64,000 bases of DNA from Candidatus Mediterraneibacter excrementavium (GTDB lineage: Bacteria; Bacillota; Clostridia; Lachnospirales; Lachnospiraceae): assembly GCA_019120275.1 (NCBI GenBank), contig DWVL01000008.1:20490-84489 (forward strand), in the 5' to 3' direction. The notes beneath the pieces are model-generated. The model was not told the origin of the DNA. It was given only the letters and a program-made list of their open reading frames with translations, and did no database searches. Both the position numbers and the translations under genes were made by a program. This document shows positions 26,244-35,115 of this stretch, piece by piece. Positions within the stretch are counted from its first letter, which is position 1. The number at the start of each line of letters is the position of its first letter.

Positions 26244-26331
26244 AAGAATAAAATCTGTTGAAAGCGAGGCGTCGGAGTGTATATTCCGGCGCTTCTATGG
26301 TTATACTCCTGAAAAAGAAAGAAGGGGTATC

Positions 26332-26529
26332 ATGTCAAAGAAGAAAGAGAAAAGGATTGATCTCAATAATCTGGAGCCGGGCGAGAAGCTTAAATACGAA
26401 GTGGCGGAAGAACTTGGATTGCTGGATCGTGTGCTTTCGGATGGATGGAAATCACTTACATCAAAAGAGACCGGACGGATCGGAGGGATCGTGACAAGGA
26501 AGAGGAGACAGGCAGGACAAAAGCAGTAA
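26332..26529 (+). CDS. Alpha/beta-type small acid-soluble spore protein-like
   Basis: A 65-residue basic protein with the shape of an alpha/beta SASP: LKYEVAEELGLL matches the first conserved region (the E-I-A germination-protease site is altered to EVAEELG), and ETGRIGGIVTRKRR matches the second. These proteins coat spore DNA. The start ATG 26332 has GAAGGGG upstream; an open frame from 26161 is not used. Families this small are hard to place without a search, so some doubt remains. Confidence 0.65.
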   Translation: MSKKKEKRIDLNNLEPGEKLKYEVAEELGLLDRVLSDGWKSLTSKETGRIGGIVTRKRRQAGQKQ

Positions 26530-26595
26530 AACTTTACAAAAACAGGTATATCTGGTAGAATTGTACGACTGGGAAATCTGATAAGGTGATAGGAT

Positions 26596-27276
26596 ATGAA
26601 TGAAAGAAAAGAGATCCTGGGAATCGGAATAGACTGCCTGAGCGCCAAGGAATCCATGCTTTGTGCGATGCAGTATATGGAGAACACCCCGGTTGATACA
26701 ATAGAAATCATAACTATGGATACGCTTCTTGGCTGCCGCGGGGACGAGGCATGGGCAGAACAGACAGAGAGCCTGGGACTGATCCTTCCCGGAGATCCGG
26801 AAATGCTGGAGACGGCGGGCATCCGGGATGAACTGCGGGAGAAAGAGATCAGGAACCGGACATTTCTGAAGATATTTCTGAAATATCTTCAGAAGAACCG
26901 GAAGAAAATCTATCTTCTGGCTTCAGAAGAGCGGGATATGGAAAAACTTAAGAATGCGCTCCGGCGCATGAGCCGGGGACTTCATATTACAGGCGCGGAG
27001 CTGATCCATCCGGCGGACGGGCGTGAAGACGAGGTCGTAAATTATATTAACGCCACAGAAACGGATTGTATTATTTCGGTTCTTCCTTCTCCGTATCAGG
27101 AAGCATTTATCAGCAGGAACAGGAGCCTTCTCAATGTAAAGCTGTGGCTCGGATTCGGTGCAGTGCTGGCGGAAACCTGCGAAGGAGGTACAGGGAACCG
27201 GATCGCCCGTTTTCTGCAGAAGCTGACGTTCCGCCGTCAGGCCGGAAAGCAGCAGAAGAACAATACGTTTTTGTGA
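26596..27276 (+). CDS. WecB/TagA/CpsF-like glycosyltransferase family protein
   Basis: A 226-residue protein with the layout of the WecG/TagA/CpsF family: an N-terminal G-I-x-I-D start with A-x2-Y-M, a central KKIYLLASEERDMEKLKNALRR nucleotide-sugar segment, and the C-terminal TDCIISVLPSPYQEAFISRN and WLGFGAVL. TagA-type enzymes add ManNAc in teichoic-acid linkage units. This copy lacks some of the stronger family motifs, so a related but different role is possible. Single gene closed by a terminator. Confidence 0.6.
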   Translation: MNERKEILGIGIDCLSAKESMLCAMQYMENTPVDTIEIITMDTLLGCRGDEAWAEQTESLGLILPGDPEMLETAGIRDELREKEIRNRTFLKIFLKYLQKNRKKIYLLASEERDMEKLKNALRRMSRGLHITGAELIHPADGREDEVVNYINATETDCIISVLPSPYQEAFISRNRSLLNVKLWLGFGAVLAETCEGGTGNRIARFLQKLTFRRQAGKQQKNNTFL

Positions 27277-27319
27277 AGAATGTATAGATTTTTAAATATG
27301 AATTTTTTGTAAAATATTT

Positions 27320-27360
27320 GAGGAAATGCATAAAAAAAGTGGATTTCCTCTTTCTTTTTT
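27320..27360 (+). terminator. Terminator after the WecB/TagA-like gene
   Basis: GAGGAAAT (27320-27327) and ATTTCCTC (27343-27350) form a perfect stem with a 15-base loop, followed by a long T-rich run. The rest of the gap before the regulator shows no clear promoter. Confidence 0.75.
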
Positions 27361-27470
27361 TGATGTTTTGCATTAATATAAAAGACGTGGACGGGCATAC
27401 TGCGGTTTTAAGAGCCCATAATTTTGTGTAAAGTGTACATATACTCATCCGGAGGAGTGGAGGAAGAAGT

Positions 27471-28562
27471 ATGATTTCGAATCAGATACTACAGAATACG
27501 ATTGACGGATTAAAAGGAATATCCAGAGTTGATTTTTGCGTGCTGGATACAGAAGGAAAGGAACTGGCGGCTACATTTGATCATGTCCAGGACTGCGGAA
27601 GCGCGGTGACATCTTTTGTTGAATCTCCGGCTGACAGCCAGGTGATCCAGGGATGTCAGTTCTTTAAGATATTCGATGAACAGCGGCTGGAGTACGTGCT
27701 GCTTGCCGACGGGGATACTGAGGATGTGTATATGCTTGGAAAGATCGCGGCATTCCAGATCCAGAGTCTTTTGGTCGCGTATAAAGAACGGTTTGACAAG
27801 GATAATTTCATTAAAAATCTTCTTTTGGACAACCTGCTCCTGGTGGATATTTATAACCGTGCAAAAAAATTACATATTGACACAGAAGTAAAACGTGTTA
27901 TCTTTATTATTGAGACACTGCACGAAAAAGACAATGCTGCGCTTGAGAATGTAAGAAGTCTTCTCGGCGGAAAGTCAAAGGACTTTATCACAGCCGTTGA
28001 CGAGAAGAACATCATCGTTGTAAAGGAACTTTCTGAGAAGGACGGGAACCGGGAACTAGAGAAGATGGCGAAGGAAATGCTCGATACGCTCCACAGCGAA
28101 GGAAATGAGGAGCAGATCCGCATTGCCTACGGAACCATTGTCAACGATATAAAAGAAGTTTCCAAGTCCTATAAGGAAGCAAAACTTGCGCTTGATGTAG
28201 GAAAGATCTTTTTCGATGAGAAAGATATCGTGGCGTTTACGACTCTTGGGATAGGACGTCTGATCTACCAGCTTCCGATCCCGCTGTGCAAGATGTTTAT
28301 CAAAGAGATTTTCGAGGGGAAATCTCCGGACGATTTTGATGAGGAGACATTGACGACGATCAATAAATTCTTTGAGAACAGCCTCAATGTATCAGAAACG
28401 TCCAGACAGCTTTATATTCACAGAAATACTCTTGTTTACAGACTGGATAAGCTCCAGAAGAGCACCGGTCTGGATCTTCGCGTGTTTGAGGATGCCATTA
28501 CATTCAAGATCGCGCTGATGGTCGTGAAATACATGAAGTATATGGAATCGCTGGAGTATTGA
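27471..28562 (+). CDS. CdaR/PucR-type transcriptional regulator
   Basis: A 363-residue regulator with an N-terminal sensing region (ISRVDFCVLDTEGKELAATFD), a central GGDEF-like CdaR domain and a C-terminal PucR-type helix-turn-helix (NVSETSRQLYIHRNTLVYRLDKLQKSTGLDLR, about residues 305-336). CdaR-like proteins activate genes for sugar-acid or other catabolism. The start has CCGGAGGAG upstream. It lies directly before ftsEX, and a functional link is not obvious. The inducer is unknown. Confidence 0.88.
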   Translation: MISNQILQNTIDGLKGISRVDFCVLDTEGKELAATFDHVQDCGSAVTSFVESPADSQVIQGCQFFKIFDEQRLEYVLLADGDTEDVYMLGKIAAFQIQSLLVAYKERFDKDNFIKNLLLDNLLLVDIYNRAKKLHIDTEVKRVIFIIETLHEKDNAALENVRSLLGGKSKDFITAVDEKNIIVVKELSEKDGNRELEKMAKEMLDTLHSEGNEEQIRIAYGTIVNDIKEVSKSYKEAKLALDVGKIFFDEKDIVAFTTLGIGRLIYQLPIPLCKMFIKEIFEGKSPDDFDEETLTTINKFFENSLNVSETSRQLYIHRNTLVYRLDKLQKSTGLDLRVFEDAITFKIALMVVKYMKYMESLEY

Positions 28563-28634
28563 ACCCCGGCGGACCATGCGCAGCGCACGATGCGGAAGCG
28601 TGCGGGCAGGAGTATGAATAATTAGGAGGAACTT

Positions 28635-29321
28635 ATGATTGAATTAAGAAAGGTGACGAAAGAGTATTCCAAGGGCAATGCGGCCCTCAATGGAGTATCC
28701 GTGAAGATCGAACGCGGGGAGTTCGTTTTTATCGTCGGCGACAGCGGATCGGGTAAATCCACCCTGATCAAGCTTATCATGAAAGAGCTGAATCCGACGG
28801 AAGGTACGATCATTGTAAACGGACAGAACCTGAACCGTATGAAGCATCGCAATATCGCGAAGTACAGGAGAGGCCTCGGCGTGGTTTTCCAGGATTTCCG
28901 TCTGCTGAAAGACAGAAATATTTATGAAAATATCGCATTTGCTCTGCGAGTAACTGAGACACCGACAAGAGTGATCAAGAAGAAAGTGCCGGCAGCGCTT
29001 TCACTGGTAGGTCTTGCGCAGAAATACAAGTCTTTCCCGAAGGAACTTTCGGGAGGCGAACAGCAGCGTGTCGCGATTGCCAGGGCTCTTGTAAATGAGC
29101 CTGCCATTTTGCTGGCCGACGAGCCGACTGGTAACCTGGATCCGACGAACTCATGGGAGATCATGAGTATTCTGAAGGAGGCCAATGAGCGTGGGACAAC
29201 TGTGCTTGTTGTAACGCATAACCAGGAAATCGTAAACGAGATGAACGAGCGCGTGATTACGATGAAACAGGGCGTGATCGTCAGTGATGAACAAAAAGGT
29301 GGGTATATAGATGAGAATTAG
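28635..29321 (+). CDS. ftsE: Cell division ATP-binding protein FtsE
   Basis: A 228-residue ABC ATPase, the cytoplasmic half of FtsEX, which couples division to peptidoglycan hydrolase activation. Walker A is GDSGSGKST (about residues 36-44), the signature LSGGEQQR is near 138, and Walker B is ILLADEPTGNLDP. The N-terminus MIELRKVTKEYSKGNAALNGV is typical. A strong AGGAGG precedes the start. It overlaps ftsX by 11 bases. Confidence 0.96.
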   Translation: MIELRKVTKEYSKGNAALNGVSVKIERGEFVFIVGDSGSGKSTLIKLIMKELNPTEGTIIVNGQNLNRMKHRNIAKYRRGLGVVFQDFRLLKDRNIYENIAFALRVTETPTRVIKKKVPAALSLVGLAQKYKSFPKELSGGEQQRVAIARALVNEPAILLADEPTGNLDPTNSWEIMSILKEANERGTTVLVVTHNQEIVNEMNERVITMKQGVIVSDEQKGGYIDEN

Positions 29322-30264
29322 TACAATCGGATACGTAGGGAAACAGGGTGTTAAGAATATCTGGAGGAACAAGATGTTTTCACTCGCATCCATCGCGACG
29401 ATGTCAGCTTGTATCTTCCTGTTTGGATTATTCTTTTCGATCCTTGTGAATTTCCAGTATATTATCAGGACAGCCGAGGAAGGCGTTGCGATTACTGTTT
29501 TCTTTGATGAGGACGCCACCGAAGCGCAGAAAAAGTCGATCGGCGAACAGCTTGAGGCGCACGAAGGCGTGGCTGAAGTGGTTTATGTTTCGGCTGAGGA
29601 GGCCTGGGAGGAATTCCAGGAGGAATATTTTGGAGACAATCCGGAACTGGCGGAAGGGTTCAAGGATGACAACCCGCTGGCAAGTTCCGATAACTATGAA
29701 GTATATATGCAGACCATGGAGGATGACGGACAGAGTCTGATCGCAAGAAGCCGGTCACTCTCCGAGACGCAGAACAGCCTGGTAAAATTCGCCCAGGGAC
29801 TGGATGGCGTACGTGAAGTTAACAAGTCGGATGTGGTAGCGAATACGCTTTCCAGTGTAAACACACTGGTAGCGATCGTATCCATTGCGATCATCATCAT
29901 CCTGTTCGGCGTGTCGATCTTCCTGATCAGCAATACGGTTACCATGGGTATTACCGTCCGCAAGGAAGAGATCGCCATTATGAAATATATCGGAGCCAAG
30001 GACTTTGTAGTGCGGTCGCCGTTCGTGATCGAAGGTCTGATCATCGGTATCTTCGGTGCTGCGATCCCGCTGACGCTTCTGTATTTCCTTTATGATAAAG
30101 CAGTTGAATATATTATGACCAGATTCAGGATCCTGCAGAATATCATTGATTTCCTTCCGGTAGGAACGGTATATCAGATCCTTCTTCCGGTCGGACTGAT
30201 AATGGGTATCGGCATCGGTTTCCTCGGAAGTTACTTTACAGTGCGCAAACATCTGAAAGTGTAG
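29311..30264 (+). CDS. ftsX: Cell division protein FtsX
   Basis: A 317-residue permease-like partner of FtsE with one N-terminal membrane helix, a large extracellular loop (about residues 55-190) rich in acidic residues, and three C-terminal membrane helices. The extracellular loop in Gram-positives activates a peptidoglycan hydrolase such as CwlO or PcsB. The N-terminal GVKNIWRNKMFSLASIATM and the VRKEEIAIMKYIGAKDFVVRSPF segment are family features. It ends in a strong terminator. Confidence 0.96.
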   Translation: MRISTIGYVGKQGVKNIWRNKMFSLASIATMSACIFLFGLFFSILVNFQYIIRTAEEGVAITVFFDEDATEAQKKSIGEQLEAHEGVAEVVYVSAEEAWEEFQEEYFGDNPELAEGFKDDNPLASSDNYEVYMQTMEDDGQSLIARSRSLSETQNSLVKFAQGLDGVREVNKSDVVANTLSSVNTLVAIVSIAIIIILFGVSIFLISNTVTMGITVRKEEIAIMKYIGAKDFVVRSPFVIEGLIIGIFGAAIPLTLLYFLYDKAVEYIMTRFRILQNIIDFLPVGTVYQILLPVGLIMGIGIGFLGSYFTVRKHLKV

Positions 30265-30320
30265 GCAGGTTCTGGAAACAGCAGGAATGATCGAAGATTT
30301 TCGGTAAAATGATCAACAGT

Positions 30321-30360
30321 GAGGACAAAGCGGAGAAAAGTTCCGTTTTGTCCTCTTTTC
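30321..30360 (+). terminator. Terminator after ftsEX
   Basis: A 14-15 pair stem (30321-30335 with 30341-30355) with one G-U pair and a short AAAAG loop, followed by TTTTC. Confidence 0.85.
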
Positions 30361-30393
30361 AGATTATCGGACGGACAATGGAGGGACTGGAAT

Positions 30394-31581
30394 ATGGAGG
30401 ATAAACGGAAAGGCTTTTTTTCGGGATTTATATCCGGACTGCTGGCGGGGATCCTGATCCTTGCAGTCATCTGCGGGGGAAAATATGTGCTTGACCGGAT
30501 GAATGGAGATTATACCGGCGGCCTGGTGTCGGAGAAGGATGTGAATGACAAGCTTGACCGGATCAATGAACTGATCGGCGGGATGTATCTCTATGAGGAG
30601 GATATCGACAGGGAAGCACTGATAGACGGCATTTATTCCGGATACACGGCGGCGCTGGGGGATCCGTATACCACATATTTTGATAAAGAGGAGACGGAAG
30701 AATTCAGGGATTCGATCGCCGGAGAATTCGGAGGGATAGGCGTTACGCTGTCCGGGCGGGCAGGGGAGGAATATGTCCTGAGCAATGTAGTCGAGGGCTC
30801 GCCTGCTGAACAGTCAGGGATACAGGATGGAGATGTTCTTCTTCAGGTTGACGGACATACGGTGTCCGGAGCGGATATCGAGACGGTTGTTTCATGGACT
30901 TCGGGGGAACCCGGAACAGAAGTGGTGCTGCGGATCCGCAGGGGCGATGAAGAAATGGATCTGACGCTGGTGCGGGATATCATCGAAGAGCAGACGGTAG
31001 AAAGTAAAATGATAGAAGCGGATATCGGGTATATCCGTATAAAAGAGTTTGATACAGTCACATATGAACAGTTCAAAGCAGCGCTGGCGGATCTCGAGAA
31101 CCGCGGTATGGGGCGGCTGATCATCGATCTCAGGGGCAATCCGGGCGGGAATCTCTCAACAGTGACGGATATGCTGGAACTGCTGCTCCCGGAAGGGATG
31201 ATCGTATCTACCAGAGATAAGTACGGCAACACGGAAGAATTTACCTGCGATGGCGAACACGAATTTCAAAAGCCGCTGGCAGTCCTTGTGGACGGACGGA
31301 GCGCAAGCGCGGCGGAGATATTCAGCGCCGCCGTTCAGGATCACGGAACAGGCGTTATCGTCGGGACACAGACATACGGGAAAGGCGTTGTGCAGCAGAC
31401 TGTGGATCTGGGAGACGGAACAAGCATGAAGATTACCATCGCGGAATATTATACGCCTTCAGGAAAAAGCATCAATGGAACCGGTGTGACGCCGGATGTG
31501 GAAGTAGAGTACGAGTATGATGAAGATGATCCGGAGAGAGATAATCAGCTGGAGAAGGCGATTGAAGTTGTAAATGGATAA
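30394..31581 (+). CDS. ctpA: S41-family carboxy-terminal processing protease
   Basis: A 395-residue membrane-anchored serine protease. An N-terminal hydrophobic helix (FFSGFISGLLAGILILAVICGG) is followed by a PDZ domain (about residues 110-190, GGIGVTL and DGDVLLQVDGHTVSG) and the S41 catalytic domain, with the Ser in DGRSASAAEIF and the Lys in QTYGKGVVQ. The ATG at 30394 has GGAGGG at 30380-30385; the longer GTG frame from 30319 runs through the preceding terminator and is rejected. Its stop lies inside the large palindrome shared with the next gene. A CtpB-like sporulation role is possible. Confidence 0.93.
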   Translation: MEDKRKGFFSGFISGLLAGILILAVICGGKYVLDRMNGDYTGGLVSEKDVNDKLDRINELIGGMYLYEEDIDREALIDGIYSGYTAALGDPYTTYFDKEETEEFRDSIAGEFGGIGVTLSGRAGEEYVLSNVVEGSPAEQSGIQDGDVLLQVDGHTVSGADIETVVSWTSGEPGTEVVLRIRRGDEEMDLTLVRDIIEEQTVESKMIEADIGYIRIKEFDTVTYEQFKAALADLENRGMGRLIIDLRGNPGGNLSTVTDMLELLLPEGMIVSTRDKYGNTEEFTCDGEHEFQKPLAVLVDGRSASAAEIFSAAVQDHGTGVIVGTQTYGKGVVQQTVDLGDGTSMKITIAEYYTPSGKSINGTGVTPDVEVEYEYDEDDPERDNQLEKAIEVVNG

Positions 31582-31648
31582 AAAATGGAAATCGGGACGT
31601 AGTAAAATTCAATTTTACTACGTCCCGATTTCCATTTTTTATCCATTT
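31572..31648. terminator. Perfect 38-base inverted repeat between convergent genes
   Basis: Bases 31572-31609 are the exact reverse complement of 31611-31648, around a single central C. It includes the last codons of the S41 protease gene and ends one base before the stop codon of the converging aminotransferase gene. A-rich and T-rich stretches near both ends would act as poly-U tracts in both directions, so it is likely a bidirectional terminator. Confidence 0.85.
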
Positions 31649-31649
31649 G

Positions 31650-33191
31650 TCAGTCCTGTCTGTAATAACTGAAGAAGTCTTTCATCTTTTCCATGGCTTC
31701 TCTCAGAACCTCGATCCTTGGCAGATAAACGATGCGGAAGTGATCCGGCTGCGCCCAGTTGAATCCGCCGCCGTGGATGAGGAGAATCTTCTTTTCCCGG
31801 AGCAGATCAAGTGCGAAGTGCTCGTCGTTGGTGATGTTGAACTTTTTCGCGTCCATCTTTGGGAAGATATAGAATCCGGCTTTCGGCTTCACGGCGCTGA
31901 TGCCGGGGATATCGGTGAGCGCCTTGTAAATGTAGTCCCGCTGTTCGCGCACCCGTCCGCCCGGCGCGATATAGCCGCGCACGCTCTGGTGTCCGCCAAG
32001 TGCGGTCTGTACAATGGACTGGGCCGGTACGTTGGAGCAGAGCCGCATATTGGAGAGCATCTTCAGTCCTTCGATGTAGTCTTTTGCCACGCGTTTGTTG
32101 CCGCTCAGGATCATCCATCCAATCCGGAAGCCGGCGATCATGTGCGATTTGGACAGACCGCTGAAAGTGATGCAGAAAAGGTCCGGAGCCATAGAAGCAA
32201 TGGAAATATGTTCCGCATCGTCCATGACCAGGCGGTCGTAGATCTCGTCAGAGAAGATGATCAGCTGGTGCTCCCGCGCCACATCCACGATCTGCTGAAG
32301 GACTTCCTTCGGGTAGAGCGCACCGGTCGGGTTGTTGGGATTGATGATCACGATGGCCTTGGTGCGGTCGGTGATCTTTTTCTTAATGTCGTCAATGTCC
32401 GGATACCATTCGGATTCCTCGTCGCAGATGTAGTGGACCACATTGCCGCCGGCCAGTGTCGCGCATGCGGTCCAGAGCGGATAGTCGGGCGAGGGAATCA
32501 GGATCTCGTCGCCGTCGTCCAGCAGCGCGGACATACAGAGGTTGATCAGCTCGCTGACGCCGTTTCCTGTGTAAATGTCGTCTACTGAGACATTGGGGAT
32601 ATTTTTCAGCTGGGCATACTGCATGATCGCTTTTCTTGCTGAGAAAAGGCCCTGGGCGTTGGAGTAGCCCTCGCATTCGGCCAGCTGTTTGCGCATGTCG
32701 TAGATGACTTCATCCGGCGTGCGGAAGCCGAACGGAGCAGGGTTTCCGATGTTCAGTTTCAGGATCTGCGTGCCGTCTTCTTCCATTCTTGCCGCTTCGT
32801 CCACGACCGGTCCTCTTACATCGTATAAAACGTTGTCGAGTTTTGAAGATTTCTTAAAAGTCCGCATGGTCTGTACCCCCGTTTTCTTATTTATTCCTGT
32901 GTTGTTTAAATCTGTACTGTGTGCAGTCCGGACTGTTCCGGAATCGGATCGGTCCGGTGTCTGTGCTGCAGCCTGTCCGTCTCTCAGCCATGATTCTTCG
33001 ACGTGAAGTGTCTCAGCCAGAAAATGCATGATGTCCGGACGCGGGACCGTTTTCCCACTGACATACTGGCTGATATGGCTTTTTCCGAGCTTCACGCCGC
33101 ATCCGGCGGCAGTCCGGACCAGATCGATCTGTTTCATGCCCTTCCCTGCCATGGCTGAGGCAAGGCGCTGAGCGAATGTTTCGTTAGACAT
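31650..33191 (-). CDS. XRE-type HTH domain fused to a class I aminotransferase (AlaA-like)
   Basis: A 513-residue fusion. Residues about 1-75 are a Cro/CI-type helix-turn-helix (KQIDLVRTAAGCGVKLGKSHISQYVSGKTVPRPDIMHFLAETL). A polar linker (about 75-110) leads to a full fold-type I aminotransferase of the alanine transaminase AlaA group, with LNIGNPAPFGF, PSPDYPLW, NPNNPTGALY, FSDEIYDRL and the PLP lysine in SGLSKSHMIAGFRIGW. The start is ATG 33191, with AGGAG upstream; the longer frame to 33218 is not needed. Upstream lie five copies of a TTGAACTTT box at its promoter. Likely a glutamate/alanine transaminase that also binds its own control region; the reverse order of MocR regulators. Confidence 0.9.
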   Translation of the reverse strand: MSNETFAQRLASAMAGKGMKQIDLVRTAAGCGVKLGKSHISQYVSGKTVPRPDIMHFLAETLHVEESWLRDGQAAAQTPDRSDSGTVRTAHSTDLNNTGINKKTGVQTMRTFKKSSKLDNVLYDVRGPVVDEAARMEEDGTQILKLNIGNPAPFGFRTPDEVIYDMRKQLAECEGYSNAQGLFSARKAIMQYAQLKNIPNVSVDDIYTGNGVSELINLCMSALLDDGDEILIPSPDYPLWTACATLAGGNVVHYICDEESEWYPDIDDIKKKITDRTKAIVIINPNNPTGALYPKEVLQQIVDVAREHQLIIFSDEIYDRLVMDDAEHISIASMAPDLFCITFSGLSKSHMIAGFRIGWMILSGNKRVAKDYIEGLKMLSNMRLCSNVPAQSIVQTALGGHQSVRGYIAPGGRVREQRDYIYKALTDIPGISAVKPKAGFYIFPKMDAKKFNITNDEHFALDLLREKKILLIHGGGFNWAQPDHFRIVYLPRIEVLREAMEKMKDFFSYYRQD

Positions 33192-33211
33192 GGTAATCTG
33201 CTCCTGTGGTA

Positions 33212-33313
33212 AGTTCAAATCAGAAAGTTCAAAAACACAAGCAAAAGTTCAAAATTTACGAAAAGTTCAATTTGCGCTTGCTTAACTATATCACGGGAAA
33301 GTAAAAAGTTCAA
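33212..33313 (-). repeat. Five direct copies of AGTTCAA (minus strand TTGAACT) around the aminotransferase promoter
   Basis: Copies at 33212-33218, 33226-33232, 33246-33252, 33264-33270 and 33307-33313, all in the same direction, most extended by extra A bases (minus-strand box TTGAACTTT). The first four lie in the transcribed leader; the fifth overlaps the -35 element. Such direct repeats suit cooperative binding, and the product of the gene has its own HTH domain. Confidence 0.85.
33285..33313 (-). promoter_or_regulatory. Promoter of the HTH-aminotransferase gene
   Basis: Minus-strand TTGAAC (33313-33308), 17-base spacer and TATAGT (33290-33285). The -35 box is itself part of one copy of the repeated element. 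Confidence 0.7.
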
Positions 33314-33450
33314 TATTTAATTACTCATTTCAGCAAAAACGGAACTGATTTTCCTGAAATATATGTTATACTACTCATCAGACGTGAAGAGCCTCCCTGA
33401 GGGGGACTGGAATTTTACAGATATTTACAGTAAAGGATGGGATTATTATA

Positions 33451-35035
33451 TGAGAAGAAAGTGGCATCGTATCCTGGCGGCAGGGACTGCCTTCAGCTTC
33501 GTGCTGGCGTCGATGACGATGACGGCGTCTGCAGAAGGAGAGTCCGGGACAGGATCAGAACAGAATGCGAAAGAAATTACCATTTACCATACAAATGATA
33601 CCCACGGGTATCTGGAAGGCGATGATGAGTCGGTCATCGGTCTTCCGCTCGTCGCAGGCCTGAAAAAAGCGGATGAAAACGCGATCCTTGTGGATGCGGG
33701 CGATGCGACGCAGGGCCTTCCGCTTGCATCGCTCACAAAAGGGAATGATGTGATCGAACTGATGAATCTGGCGGATTATGATCTGATGGTGCCGGGCAAT
33801 CATGAGTTCGACTTTGGCACGGCAGCATTTCTTGAGAATGTAAATCTGGCAGAGTTCCCGGTGATCTCGGCCAATATATACCGGGACGGCAGCCTTCTCC
33901 TGGACGGAACGCAGGAAGGTAATGAGGGATGCCATACGGTGATTGAACGCAACGGTGTAAAGATCGGTTTCTTTGGACTTACGACAGTGCATACCGCTTC
34001 GGCGACAAATCCGGAAGGCCTGGACGGAGTGGAGTTTACAGATGAGATCGAAGCGGCGAAAGTGGAAATTGGTCATCTGGAAGAGGCCGGTGCGGACGTG
34101 GTGATCGCTGTAACACATATGGGTGACGAGACCGGCGGGGCGCCGTGTACATCGGCGGATCTGGCTGAGGCCATGGCCGGAGAATATGCGGGCAGACTGG
34201 ATGCGATCATTGACGGGCACAGCCATACGGTTGAAAATGACAAAGTAAATGATGTTCTCATAGTGCAGACCGGGATCGGAATGACAGTGAGACGAAGATC
34301 ATTCTTGCAGGGAATAATTATATCCTGAGCGGCGGCAACGATTATAACATGCTGGGAAATCTTCCCAAATATGCGGAGGCAGGCGGCGAGCTGGAGACGA
34401 TCCGCTCTTATATAGAAAAGAATCTTGAGAACGGAACACTGACCGGCTATGCCGGAACCGAGGGCAGGATTTCCTACACCGGCAGCGTCTATCAGTCGGA
34501 AGACTATACAGTATCTGTGCAGATCGTGGATGAAGCGGGAAATCCCTGTGCGGACAGAGAAATATCCTACCGTGTGGACGGCGGCGAAGGGATCATGGGG
34601 AAGACTGATTCCGATGGGTACCTGAAGATCACGCTCTCAGACGGCGGGCACGGGATCCGCGTGTCGGATGCACAGGCGGAAGTATACGCGGACAATTATA
34701 CGGGGATCGGACTTGTGACAGATGCGCTTCGTCCGGCTCTTAAGCTGACCGCTCCGGCGCCGGGAAGCGAGATCCCGGTGGAAGAACCGGGGATACCGGA
34801 CCCGGAACCGACCCCAGAGCCGGAACCAATCCCGGAGCCGGAACCTGAGCCGGAGCCAGTTTCGCCGGCCGGGGATGAAGACGATGCCGGAGATGGAACG
34901 GCAGACGGCCGGGGAGCGGAGACGGATATCCCGGGAACCGGAGACAGCGCAATGCCGCAGCTTTATGCGTTTACGGCGCTGCTTGCAGCGACAGTGTTTG
35001 CGGCTGGAATTAAAAAAAGGATCAATAACCATTAA
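33451..35035 (+). pseudogene. Cell-wall-anchored 5'-nucleotidase, internally deleted and frameshifted
   Basis: The first part (33451 to about 34280) has a signal peptide and the metallophosphoesterase motifs of secreted 5'-nucleotidases: HTNDTHG, DAGDATQG, GNHEFDFG, THMGDE and DGHSHT. At about 34283 the frame changes and the text jumps to the far end of the substrate domain (ETKIILAGNNYILSGGNDYNMLG), so some 200-250 residues of the usual protein are missing and the upstream frame stops at 34328. The second part continues to 35035 with an immunoglobulin-like region, a Pro-Glu repeat spacer and a sortase signal IPGTG plus hydrophobic helix and basic tail. A -10-like TATACT lies at 33367-33372. 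The product was an extracellular nucleotide-scavenging enzyme; it cannot be made intact. Confidence 0.85.
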
Positions 35036-35045
35036 CAGATGAAAG

Positions 35046-35093
35046 CGTGCGCACCTGTGCCGGAATGAAGCGGCGGGGGGCGCACGTTTTTTT
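35046..35093 (+). terminator. Terminator after the nucleotidase remnant
   Basis: CGTGCGC (35046-35052) pairs with GCGCACG (35080-35086), extended by C/G-rich flanks, and is followed by seven T. Confidence 0.7.
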
Positions 35094-35115
35094 AGTGTGA
35101 GAAAATATTCTGAAA

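Noticed and set aside
34790-34860. Pro-Glu repeat as a separate repeat element
   Set aside because: It is a normal wall-spanning spacer before a sortase signal in the nucleotidase remnant.
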